From NCBI GenBank assembly GCA_002634385.1, contig NSJL01000007.1, positions 1 to 64,000 on the forward strand: a stretch of 64,000 bases of DNA, in the 5' to 3' direction. The DNA comes from Nitrospira sp. Its GTDB lineage: Bacteria; Nitrospirota; Thermodesulfovibrionia; Thermodesulfovibrionales; Dissulfurispiraceae. Of this stretch, positions 54,026 through 62,743 are shown in pieces (positions within the stretch are counted from its first letter, which is position 1; each line of letters starts with the position of its first letter). The position numbers were made by a program, and so were the translations under genes. The notes beneath the pieces were generated by a model. The model saw nothing but the letters and a program-made list of their open reading frames with translations, was not told the DNA's origin and ran no database searches.

Positions 54026-57000
54026 TTATTTATTTGTCACCGTCTCCATGAACGCTTCCAGCTGCAGCATGGTGGCGGGCGATTCCGTCCCGTCATACGG
54101 GATGCTGATACAGGGGACGCTGTACTCCCTGCTGACCCTTTTCAGCAGCGCGGTCACGATGGTTCCCGGCATGCACCCGAAGGGCATTGCGTTGATGATA
54201 CCCGCGGCTCCCTTCCCGATGAGATCCACCGCCTTCCCGATGCTCAGCACCGTCTCCCCCTCAAAGGAATCGGCCACATAGGGCGAGGCTTTTTCGAGGA
54301 TCCCCCCCGTGGAAGGCTCATGCAGTGTCTTGAGGAAGCCCTTGAAATGCTTTCCATATTTATGCTCGACCCTTCTCTGCAAGAGCCTCTTCACAAAGAT
54401 ATTCATCATATCAGACCTGCGTTTTTTTATCAAGGCCTTCCTCAAGGCCATCGTATTCACATAATATACCCATTCCTCGATGGGTGCAAGCCATACTTCC
54501 CCGCCGAAGGATTCGATCTTTTTCACCAGGTCCTCATTGGAGAACCGGTGGGACCGCACGAAGATCTCACCGATGACCCCCACCAGCGGACGCCTCTCCT
54601 CCCGCCGGGAGAGGGAGCCGAAATCCTCCCGCATCCGCTTCAGGACAGGCGCCATGGTCCCGTTTCCCTCCCGCAGGGCGCGGCCTATCCTCTCATGGTA
54701 TTCCTGATACAGCAACTCCGCATCCCCCGTGTTCCTCTCATAGGGTCTCGTCTCATGGAGGCACTTCGTCAGCAGCTCGTAGGCGATAATGCCCTTCCAT
54801 GCCGTCATGGAAAATTCGCTCCCCGCAATACCGAGGTCTCGGTAGAACTCCACATCCTGATTGGGGGCAAAAATGGGCACTTCCTCCAGTCCGATCTTCT
54901 TGAGGACCAGCCGGTGGGAGACGTTATACTGTCCGAACCGGCACGGACCGCTGCCCGAAGGCATGAAGAAGGCCGACTTCCCGGGATCGAAATCCGGGGA
55001 GAAGACCTTCTTGAGCATATCGCCGGTGGTGACCAGGTAGGGATAGCATTCCTTTCCCGAAACATGCCTCCTGCCCCTATCCACGGAATCCCTGTCCGAA
55101 GGGGGCAGCACCTCCGCGGCAATACCACAGCGCTCAAAGGCCGCCCCGAGGGCGAAGGCATGGTCCGCCATCCGGGGGATATACACAGTCCTTCCCTTTA
55201 ACGGGGAGCTCCCGTTCCCCCGAAAAACCGAAACGGAGATGAGCGGACCCTGCTTCTCCTCCTTTTCCCCACTCCCGGTCTCCGGTGCTTTTGCACTCCC
55301 GCGCTGCTGCCCGATACTGTCGAGGAACGCCTCGCACCGCGTAATGGCCCCCGCATCCGCGCTGTGCTCATCGATCTCGATATGCAGGAAGGGCTTTCCC
55401 CGCATCTCCTCGTTAAAAAATTTGAGGATGAAGGAATCGGGACCGCACGAGAAATTGCCGATATAGATCGCGTACAGCTCCGGTGCGTCCCTGACAATCC
55501 TTGCGGCCTTCAGAATCCGCTGGCCCGATCTCCAGTACATGTTGGGCCATTCATCGTGCACGTCCCTCTCCTCCAGGGGCAGCATATCCATGGGGAGGGA
55601 GAACACATTGATAGTGGCAAGCTTGCGGGGGATTTCGAGGTTCATGCTGGAATCGAAGGCATTATAGGACCTCCCCACGATTACCACCGCCGGAGAGTGC
55701 TGCCGTACCGCCTCTTCCAGCGCTTCCCGTCCCTTCTCCCGGATAGCCCGGAAGAAGCTGTCCTGGGCCGCCTGCGCTTTCTCCATCGCCCGGTTAATGT
55801 CGCGGCCCCTGACTCCATAGCAACGAAAGGCCTCCCGCAGTTCCGCCGCGAGGTGCTCAGTTCCCCGGCTCAGATCCACCACGGGGGTGATTGCCCGCAC
55901 TCCCCTGATCGCAGCCATCGCAACATACGGAATGGTCTGCGTGTAGGGGCAGGCGAGCCCCTTCACGCCGTTCCCGCCGCTGTCCCCGGTCCCGGTGTTG
56001 ACAAAGCTGGGGAGGAATACCGCCTCGACGCCCGCCTCGACGAGATACTTTACGTGGCCATGGGCGACCTTCACCGGGAAGCAGGCCTCGGAGAGGACAT
56101 TCTCCACCCCGAGGGTGATGATCTGCCGGTTCGTCTTCGGCGAAACCTCCACGGCAAAGCCCAGCTCCCAGAGAAGCGTTGCCCAGTAGGGGAGATAATC
56201 ATGAAAAAAGAAAACATACGGGATCCCGATGGGAATACGCGAAGGAGGGGTGACGGAGGACGGGGAGAGCCTGTTCCGGTACTCCAGATGCTCCTTCCAG
56301 AGCATCTCCTCCCGGAAGGCAAAGAGGTCGGGCGGCGCCGTTTCCCGGGAACGCCGGACGTCATACTTCTCGCAGCGTCCCCCGTAGAAGAGGTATCCCT
56401 CCTCGCCCTCCAGCTTCACCCTGTTGATTTCGCATACGTTCGGACAGCCCTTGCATTCGAAGGAGCTTATCGTATAGGGCCTCTTCGATACCCCGAACCC
56501 CTTGAAGGCAGTGGCGCGCAACGGGGGTGCCGGGGGTTCCGTTGCAGGTTCCGCCGCGGCCATGGCCCCCTTGCCGGGGACCGGCAGCAGGGCGTGTCCG
56601 GTCATATGCCGCATCGCGATGAGGGCCATCCCGATGGCGCCCGTGACATCGTGGTGGGGTGGAACGGTGATCTTCCGGTCCAGGTATTCTTCGAAGGCGG
56701 CCACCACCGCCTTGTTGAAGGCCACGCCCCCCTGGAAAAAGATACGCCGGCCGATGGGCTTCGCCGCCACCACCCTGTTGATATAGTTCTGTACAATGGA
56801 GTAGGCAAGACCCGCAAGGAGATTATCCTTTTCGACGCCCTTCTGGAGATTCGCCATCAGGGAATTTTCCATGAAGACCGTGCAGCGTTCGCCCAGCCTG
56901 CAGGGCCGGGAGGCGCGGAAAGCGCACCGGGCAAACTCCCCTTTTACGGAGATATCGAGCTTTTCCGCCTGCTCTTCGATAAAGGAGCCGGTCCCCGCGG

Positions 57001-58357
57001 CACAGGCCTTGTTCATTTCGAAATCGACGATGACCCCGTTACGGAGGGAAATATATTTAGAGTCCTGCCCCCCGATCTCGAAGATGGTGTCCACGTCGGG
57101 ATCGATGAAGATGGCGGCAGTGGCCTGGGCGGTGATTTCGTTCTTTACGATATCGGCCCCCACGTAATCCGCAATCATATACCTGCCCGATCCGGTGGTC
57201 CCCACTCCCGCGATCTCCACCCCGTCTCCCGCTTCCGTGTGGATCTCCTCGAGGCCGCGCCGTACCGCATCGATGGGCCGTCCCGCCGTCATGAGATAGC
57301 GCTTGGCAAGAAGTTTCCCCTTGCTGTCAATCAGCACGAGGTTGGTGCTGATGGAGCCGATATCGATGCCGAGATACGCCGGCATCCGCGAGGGGGGCGG
57401 AGATGCCGGTACAGACACCGTGCAGGCTGCGTCCTTTTTCGTCCCTGCCGTTTCAGGCAGGGGACTGTCGCCGCCGCCATGTCGTGCAAAGAAGTCATTC
57501 CTGCCCCGGGCAAGGGTGCCATACCCCTCCTCCTCCGGACACAGGGAGGAGCAATACTGCTCCAGGGCCGCCGGATCGAAGGGGACGGCCAGCCCTTCGT
57601 CCCTTCCTTTGAGGGCCGCCCCCAGCGCTCCCATCAGGGCGAAGTCATCGGGAATGAACAGCTCGTCGAGCTCGAAGACCTCCCGGAACGCCCGGGCCAT
57701 TCCCTTATTGGCCGCCACCCCTCCCTGAAAGGAGACCGGGAGTTTCAGCTCCCGCCCCCGGGCGATGGTGCCCTTGAAATTCCTTGCCACGGCAAAGCAG
57801 AGCCCGGCGACAATATCCTCTACCGGGGTGGCGATCTGCTGGAGATGGATCATGTCCGACTTGGCGAAAACACTGCACCTTCCCGCTATCTTGGAAGGTC
57901 TCCGCGAGCGCACCGCCATATCGCCGAATTCCTCAATGCTGATCCGGAGGCGCTCCGCCTGCTGCTCCAGGAAGGACCCGGTTCCCGCAGCACAGACGGA
58001 GTTCATGGAGAAATCCTTCACCTTCCCCTCTTCCAGGAGGATCAGCTTCGAATCTTCGCCTCCGAGCTCGATGATCGTCCTGACCAGAGGATACAGCTTC
58101 TTAACGGAATACGATTGGGCCACCACTTCGCTGACCGGCCTGACTCCCAGGGCGGCGGCAATCATCCGTGCGGCGGAGCCGGTAAGGGTTAGGCCGCTTT
58201 CCGGATAGCATTCCTTTATTTCTTTGAGGAGCTCAAGGGAAACCCGGACAGGATGACCGTAATGTCTCCGGTACTGCCCCTCTTTCTTGGTGCCGTCTTC
58301 ATCGAGAACCACTATCTTTACCGCTACCGACCCTGCATCCACCCCAACGAAACGCAT
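54026..58357 (-). CDS. Acyl-CoA dehydratase activase, double BcrAD domain plus DUF2229
   Basis: 1443 aa. Two tandem BcrAD/BadFG ATPase domains: the first opens FVGVDAGSVAVKIVVLDEDG with GAAGTGSFLEQQAERL nearby, the second YLGIDIGSISTNLVLIDSKG and ACAAGTGSFIEEQAEKL, each with a Cys for the bridging Fe4S4 cluster. Then a Cys-rich segment (FECKGCPNVCEINRV), DUF2229, and dehydratase-like (HgdB/C) regions (SEACFPVKVAHGHVKYL, KECYPYLVTTGDMLKK). Related activases pump electrons into 2-hydroxyacyl-CoA dehydratases using ATP. Large multi-domain forms like this are seen in strict anaerobes. Confidence 0.92.
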   Translation of the reverse strand: MRFVGVDAGSVAVKIVVLDEDGTKKEGQYRRHYGHPVRVSLELLKEIKECYPESGLTLTGSAARMIAAALGVRPVSEVVAQSYSVKKLYPLVRTIIELGGEDSKLILLEEGKVKDFSMNSVCAAGTGSFLEQQAERLRISIEEFGDMAVRSRRPSKIAGRCSVFAKSDMIHLQQIATPVEDIVAGLCFAVARNFKGTIARGRELKLPVSFQGGVAANKGMARAFREVFELDELFIPDDFALMGALGAALKGRDEGLAVPFDPAALEQYCSSLCPEEEGYGTLARGRNDFFARHGGGDSPLPETAGTKKDAACTVSVPASPPPSRMPAYLGIDIGSISTNLVLIDSKGKLLAKRYLMTAGRPIDAVRRGLEEIHTEAGDGVEIAGVGTTGSGRYMIADYVGADIVKNEITAQATAAIFIDPDVDTIFEIGGQDSKYISLRNGVIVDFEMNKACAAGTGSFIEEQAEKLDISVKGEFARCAFRASRPCRLGERCTVFMENSLMANLQKGVEKDNLLAGLAYSIVQNYINRVVAAKPIGRRIFFQGGVAFNKAVVAAFEEYLDRKITVPPHHDVTGAIGMALIAMRHMTGHALLPVPGKGAMAAAEPATEPPAPPLRATAFKGFGVSKRPYTISSFECKGCPNVCEINRVKLEGEEGYLFYGGRCEKYDVRRSRETAPPDLFAFREEMLWKEHLEYRNRLSPSSVTPPSRIPIGIPYVFFFHDYLPYWATLLWELGFAVEVSPKTNRQIITLGVENVLSEACFPVKVAHGHVKYLVEAGVEAVFLPSFVNTGTGDSGGNGVKGLACPYTQTIPYVAMAAIRGVRAITPVVDLSRGTEHLAAELREAFRCYGVRGRDINRAMEKAQAAQDSFFRAIREKGREALEEAVRQHSPAVVIVGRSYNAFDSSMNLEIPRKLATINVFSLPMDMLPLEERDVHDEWPNMYWRSGQRILKAARIVRDAPELYAIYIGNFSCGPDSFILKFFNEEMRGKPFLHIEIDEHSADAGAITRCEAFLDSIGQQRGSAKAPETGSGEKEEKQGPLISVSVFRGNGSSPLKGRTVYIPRMADHAFALGAAFERCGIAAEVLPPSDRDSVDRGRRHVSGKECYPYLVTTGDMLKKVFSPDFDPGKSAFFMPSGSGPCRFGQYNVSHRLVLKKIGLEEVPIFAPNQDVEFYRDLGIAGSEFSMTAWKGIIAYELLTKCLHETRPYERNTGDAELLYQEYHERIGRALREGNGTMAPVLKRMREDFGSLSRREERRPLVGVIGEIFVRSHRFSNEDLVKKIESFGGEVWLAPIEEWVYYVNTMALRKALIKKRRSDMMNIFVKRLLQRRVEHKYGKHFKGFLKTLHEPSTGGILEKASPYVADSFEGETVLSIGKAVDLIGKGAAGIINAMPFGCMPGTIVTALLKRVSREYSVPCISIPYDGTESPATMLQLEAFMETVTNK

Positions 58358-58729
58358 ACGATCCTCCCCAGGATTCGATGAACTTGTATCGATCTATTCC
58401 TTTCTCCTTCTGTCTCAATCCGCATAACCCCTCAGGGGAACAGGCAGGCACCATCATACCGGACGGCACAGGAGGAAGGATTCAGTCTGAGAAGCCATTC
58501 CGATGCTTTTCCTGAAGAGCATCAGGCATCAAGGTCCTTCCACTGCGGCGGTCTTTGCGGTAAAGGAAGGCAGAAAGAAAGCAGGCCTATCCGGCATGCC
58601 GGAAACAGTGACCGGCTCCTCTCCGCTGCAGGCTTTCCCTATGCACCCTAAAGTAAAGATGGTTCAAATATAACAATAAATGCCCGCCGAGTCAATCGCC
58701 CACCGGAGCGGAGATACCATAAAAACAGA

Positions 58730-58775
58730 GCCCGGGCGGAGCTCCCTTCATGAGACAGGGTGCTCATCCCCGGGC
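58730..58775 (-). terminator. Terminator after the response regulator gene
   Basis: Minus strand GCCCGGG (58769-58775) pairs with CCCGGGC (58730-58736) across a long loop with inner pairing, followed by TCTGTTTTTA. The stretch 58358-58729 holds no gene I can support. Confidence 0.6.
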
Positions 58776-58794
58776 CTCCTGCCCTGCGTCCCCC

Positions 58795-59169
58795 CTACTG
58801 ATCATCTCCCAGCAGGCTCTTCACGACCCGGGGCAACTGCCGCGTATCGATGGGTTTTGAGAGGTAGTCGTCGAACTTCGATTCGATCACCTTCTCCCTG
58901 TCCCCTTTCATGGCAAACGAGGTCACCGCAATTATCTTTATATCGGCGGTTTCCGGGGTGTCCTTTAAGACCTTCGCCGCGGCGAAACCGTCCACAACAG
59001 GGAGCTGCAGGTCCATAAGAATCAGGTCGGGATGATTCTCCCGCGCCTTTTGTATTCCCTCTTCCCCGTTTTCCGCCTCGATCACCTCATACCCGTGATA
59101 CATCAGGAGATCCCGCAATAAGACCCTGTTCTTCTGGTTGTCCTCCACTACAAGTATCCGTTTCGTCAT
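58795..59169 (-). CDS. Single-domain response regulator (CheY/DivK-like)
   Basis: 124 aa from ATG 59169 (GGGAGGAG upstream). Receiver only: RILVVEDNQKNRVLLRDLLM, phospho-acceptor Asp in LILMDLQLPVVDG, IIAVTSFAMKGD, and the switch Lys in YLSKPI. No output domain. It resembles DivK/PleD-type receivers. Upstream 59170-59541 is a divergent spacer with the phoH gene and has AT-rich -10-like stretches. Confidence 0.88.
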   Translation of the reverse strand: MTKRILVVEDNQKNRVLLRDLLMYHGYEVIEAENGEEGIQKARENHPDLILMDLQLPVVDGFAAAKVLKDTPETADIKIIAVTSFAMKGDREKVIESKFDDYLSKPIDTRQLPRVVKSLLGDDQ

Positions 59170-59541
59170 CCTCTTACTCCTCCCTGGCTCCCAAGCGGCA
59201 ACACGAAGGTGAAGACACTCCCTAGGATTCATGTAGATGATCCTGTAAGAACCAAGGTCTCGCCCTCTCCGTCCCCTTCAGCAGGTACACTCCTGAGCCC
59301 CCGCACCCTCTGAAGGACAGGACGGTCCTTCCGCCAGCTCATTATAGCACCGGTCCTCACCGAGTATCCATATTATAAATAAGATGCTACCCGGGTTGCT
59401 GTCGCGGTCCGCCGACCGCTCCTTCCCGACCGGCTCATTTCCCTTTTTTCCCCTGGCCGGGGTAATATAACAGCCATTATCTTATGCGCAAGAGGAGGGA
59501 AACGCTCCGGACGGCATTTCCGGAAGACGGGAAGGAAATAT

Positions 59542-60792
59542 ATGACACCATCGGCACAGAAGATCTTTATTTTCGATACAAGTGTTTTTATCCATGACCC
59601 CCATGCCCTGAAGAGATTCCAGGACAATCACCTGGTGATCCCCATCGCCGTTATCGAGGAACTGGATAAGTTGAAGAAGGAAAACTACACGGCGCGGGAG
59701 ACCCTGCGCCAGATCGATCACTTCTGCGAGCAGGGTGATATCCACAAGGGGGTCCCCCTGCCCGAAGGGGGCACCATCCGTATCGATGTGCGGTTCAAGG
59801 ACTCGCTGTCCAACAGGCTTTCCGCGGACGACCGGATCATCGAGACGGCACTGAAGATACGGCGGGAGGCGGGAGAGGGGCACCCGGTGATCATCGTCTC
59901 GAAGGACACTTCGGTGAGGATCAAAGCGGAGGCGCAGGAGGTAAAGGCGCAGGACTACCGGAGCGACAAGACGACCCTCTACCACGATTTCGGAAAACTC
60001 CTTGCCTGTGACGGAGACTGTAAGGACAGCATCGAATCGGTGCGCTACCTGGTCGAGGGGGATGCCATCACCCGGGTTACCGGGAAGGATACCCGCACCC
60101 CTGTGGCAAGGAGGGAGAAGATCTACGGCCTGTCCTTCAAGAACATCGAGCAGGAGTGCGCCACCGATGCCCTCCTCACCGATACTGTTTCGGTGGTCGC
60201 ACTGACCGGCACCGCGGGAGCGGGAAAGACGCTCCTCGCCCTGGCGGCAGGCCTCCACCTTTACGAAAAAAAAAGGTTCGAGCAGGTCATCGTGGCGCGG
60301 CCCATCATTCCGATGGGAAAGGACCTTGGATTCCTTCCCGGAGATGTGGAAGAGAAGCTGCACCCCTGGATGCAGCCCATCTTCGACAACCTGGAAGTGC
60401 TGGTCTATACGCCGCGGGAAGAAAAAGACAGCAGAAAAGTCAAATACAACAATGTAAAGTACCTTATCGACTCAGGGGCCGTCCATATAGAACCCCTTAC
60501 GTACATACGGGGACGGAGCCTGCCCCGGCGCTATATCATTATCGACGAGGCGCAGAACCTGCGGCCCATCGATACCCTCACCATAGCGACACGTGCGGGA
60601 GAAGGGACGAAGCTGATCTTTACCGGGGACCTTACGCAGATCGACTCTCCCTACCTGGATGCCGAAAGCAACGGGCTCGCCTTCCTCATCAGCAGGTTCA
60701 TCAACGAACCCGACTTCTGCTACCTGCATCTTTCGAGGAGCGCCCGCTCGCACCTGGCGGAAAGGGCATCGGAACTGCTGAAACTGCGCTAG
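59542..60792 (+). CDS. PIN-PhoH family ATPase/ribonuclease (YlaK-like)
   Basis: 416 aa. N-terminal PIN ribonuclease domain (IFIFDTSVFIHDPHAL, VIEELDKLK, SADDRIIETA) and C-terminal PhoH-like ATPase (GTAGAGKTLLALAAG, IIDEAQNLRPIDTLTIATR, FTGDLTQIDSPYL, and a closing SARSHLAERASELLK). Members are PhoH2-type RNA helicase/ribonucleases. GGGAAGGAAAT precedes the ATG. Confidence 0.93.
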   Translation: MTPSAQKIFIFDTSVFIHDPHALKRFQDNHLVIPIAVIEELDKLKKENYTARETLRQIDHFCEQGDIHKGVPLPEGGTIRIDVRFKDSLSNRLSADDRIIETALKIRREAGEGHPVIIVSKDTSVRIKAEAQEVKAQDYRSDKTTLYHDFGKLLACDGDCKDSIESVRYLVEGDAITRVTGKDTRTPVARREKIYGLSFKNIEQECATDALLTDTVSVVALTGTAGAGKTLLALAAGLHLYEKKRFEQVIVARPIIPMGKDLGFLPGDVEEKLHPWMQPIFDNLEVLVYTPREEKDSRKVKYNNVKYLIDSGAVHIEPLTYIRGRSLPRRYIIIDEAQNLRPIDTLTIATRAGEGTKLIFTGDLTQIDSPYLDAESNGLAFLISRFINEPDFCYLHLSRSARSHLAERASELLKLR

Positions 60793-60806
60793 CGCTACAA
60801 AAAAAC

Positions 60807-60850
60807 GGGGACCCGCTCACCCGGGCTTCAGCCCGGGTGAGCGGGTCCCC
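60807..60850 (-). terminator. Perfect 20-bp hairpin terminator
   Basis: GGGGACCCGCTCACCCGGGC and its exact inverted repeat separated by TTCA. On the minus strand it is followed by GTTTTTTTG, so it serves the minus-strand Cys-rich gene; it also sits just past the plus-strand phoH gene. Confidence 0.9.
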
Positions 60851-60865
60851 TGTCTCAACTCTCCT

Positions 60866-61012
60866 TTATCTCCCCTTGTATCCGGGACAGGCCTCAAAGC
60901 CGCTGCAGCCCTTCTCCTTCTTCAGCTTGCACTCTTTATTAAAGCAGGCGGAGGAATACTTCTCCGCGGCCGGCGTGTTTCGTTTGGCCTTTTGCTTCCT
61001 GTTCTCTTTCAT
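60866..61012 (-). CDS. 48-aa Cys-rich small protein
   Basis: MKENRKQKAKRNTPAAEKYS followed by SACFNKECKLKKEKGCSGFE and ACPGYKGR. Four Cys (CFNKEC...C...C) after a basic N-terminus could bind a metal. AGGAG lies 5 nt before the ATG, and a strong terminator follows, supporting a real gene. Function unknown. Confidence 0.65.
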   Translation of the reverse strand: MKENRKQKAKRNTPAAEKYSSACFNKECKLKKEKGCSGFEACPGYKGR

Positions 61013-61087
61013 ACGTGCTCCTGCCTTCAAAAGCGTAATTTCTGTTGCCTCTATAGTATAGCAGGGAGGCAGGGCACCTCTCCCCTT

Positions 61088-61297
61088 CTATTTTCCCTGT
61101 CTTCTGTATTCGGCGATGACGTTCCTGATCTCCTCCGCATCTTTCGATACGGTCCGCGCCCGTCCGCCCCGCATATACTCCCCTTCGTACACGTCCCAGT
61201 TCCCGTGCTGATTCGCCACGTACTTCACGCCGTTGCAGTCGTAGCATGTGACAAGAAGACCGTTGTAGAAAGACCTCACGTGTGACAGCGTAATCAT
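61088..61297 (-). CDS. Hypothetical 69-aa protein
   Basis: MITLSHVRSFYNGLLVTCYD start with AGGAGTTGAGGAG upstream; a CYDCNGVKY motif suggests a small metal site or beta sheet. It lies just after the peptidase gene on the same strand and is not recognised. Confidence 0.6.
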   Translation of the reverse strand: MITLSHVRSFYNGLLVTCYDCNGVKYVANQHGNWDVYEGEYMRGGRARTVSKDAEEIRNVIAEYRRQGK

Positions 61298-61331
61298 GAT
61301 TCTCCTCAACTCCTTTCCCGCCCCGAAGATG

Positions 61332-62621
61332 TCAGTTTTTACCCCATGTTGCGATAAACTCATTATACGTGATTGAAAAAGCCTCTGCAAAAGCTTTATT
61401 TATGTCGTGCCCCTTTGCATAGGAGAAGAGAAAATCCTTCATCCGGTACGCCCGGTGCGTATCCATGAGGTACGCCACCGCAGAATAACTTTCAAGATAG
61501 GCGATGTCCGCCCTTTCATTCAACCAGGCAAAGGAACGATCGAGGGAAGTGAGGGGAACGACCTGCCCTATTTTCCTTCCGTGGCGGGCAGAATAATACT
61601 CGGCAAGGCCCTCGTTGATCCAGAGGGGAAGACTCCGGACGTTTCCCCCGACAATGGAATGGACCATCGCATGCACATATTCGTGGAAGAGCACCCTCCT
61701 CACCTCCTCCTCTTTCCCTTCGATTCCCTTCACCGGCACCTTGATCCTGCCGTCATAAAAGCCCCCTGCCCACTCAGGCGCCTGGGTGATGTCATGGAAA
61801 TCCCTGTTGGTATAGAGGACAACCGTCACCAGCTCATCCGGGTAGTGGTTGAGATCATGCCCCACCTGCCGGTACGCATCCTCGAGGATGCCGAGGATCT
61901 TTCTGCTGACTCCTCCATGCTCATGCCCGTCAAAAACGATCTTGAAATGCAGAGTGCTTTCGTCAACGAAGCCCCGGTGAACGCTCTGCTCTTTCCTGAT
62001 CCTGTCGTAGAGGGTCTGGAGCTCGGGGTCCCCCCGGAGAGAAAGCCCCCTTTCCGCATGGAACAGGCTCTTCTCGATATTGCCTTTCCGGTAGTAGGCG
62101 ACGGCAAGCCCCTTCTGCGCCAGGAAATCGTTTCCGTTATGGTTATGGTGCATGGCATCTTCGAGATACCTGATAGCCATATCATCGTTTTCCAGGAGGA
62201 GGTGGAGAAAGCCGATATCCGAAAGGAGGCCCGGGGCCTTGTCCGCAACTCCCCGCAGCAGCCGGAGTGCCGTTTCATACTCTCCCGCCCTTATCTTTTC
62301 CTCGGCTTTCGCACGTATCTCGCGGATTTCATCTCCCGCCGGTGCGGCGCTGCGTCCGACCTCCCCGGCAACGGGGTCGACCAGGGATTTGATGTTCTCT
62401 TCCGCCACTTTTGAAAGGGGATTCTCTTCGCTGTCGGACCGGGAATCTCCCCGGAAGGGACTTTCCGGCCCGGCGACACGCGGCGGGAGAAGGGATCCCC
62501 CCTTGCTCCTCACCGCTTCCGGGGAACGGAAATAAAAATAGAGGGTCATCAGGAAGGCAAACATCAGAGTAGCGGATGCGATGACTCTAAAAATGGCATA
62601 CCTCCCATGGTGGTGTTTCAA
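61332..62621 (-). CDS. Membrane-anchored gluzincin peptidase with TPR-like repeats
   Basis: 429 aa. An N-terminal membrane helix (VIASATLMFAFLMTLYFYF), a mid-part of TPR-like helices (ETALRLLRGVADKAPGLLSD, AIRYLEDAMHHNHNG, EKSLFHAERGLSL), and a C-terminal peptidase-MA-type domain with HEYVHAMVHSIVGG...LPLWINEGLAEYYS (HExxH plus downstream Glu). Likely an extracytoplasmic zinc protease; substrate unknown. Confidence 0.85.
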   Translation of the reverse strand: MKHHHGRYAIFRVIASATLMFAFLMTLYFYFRSPEAVRSKGGSLLPPRVAGPESPFRGDSRSDSEENPLSKVAEENIKSLVDPVAGEVGRSAAPAGDEIREIRAKAEEKIRAGEYETALRLLRGVADKAPGLLSDIGFLHLLLENDDMAIRYLEDAMHHNHNGNDFLAQKGLAVAYYRKGNIEKSLFHAERGLSLRGDPELQTLYDRIRKEQSVHRGFVDESTLHFKIVFDGHEHGGVSRKILGILEDAYRQVGHDLNHYPDELVTVVLYTNRDFHDITQAPEWAGGFYDGRIKVPVKGIEGKEEEVRRVLFHEYVHAMVHSIVGGNVRSLPLWINEGLAEYYSARHGRKIGQVVPLTSLDRSFAWLNERADIAYLESYSAVAYLMDTHRAYRMKDFLFSYAKGHDINKAFAEAFSITYNEFIATWGKN

Positions 62622-62636
62622 AAGGTCTCACTCTTT

Positions 62637-62712
62637 GTCATTGCGAGCGCAGCGCGGCACTCTCTGCGCCTCAACAACGGGATTGCTTCAGGGTACGGCT
62701 CTTCGCAATGAC
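62637..62712. repeat. GTCATTGCGA...TCGCAATGAC inverted repeat
   Basis: GTCATTGCGA (62637-62646) and TCGCAATGAC (62703-62712) are exact inverted partners; the right half matches the repeat at 46727-46760. Family commonly dispersed in intergenic regions of related genomes. Confidence 0.75.
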
Positions 62713-62743
62713 GGACGTATTGCAGCTATTTGTGAAAACCACC

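Noticed and set aside
55364..58192. 942-aa plus-strand frame
   Set aside because: Antisense to the acyl-CoA dehydratase activase; no domain features.
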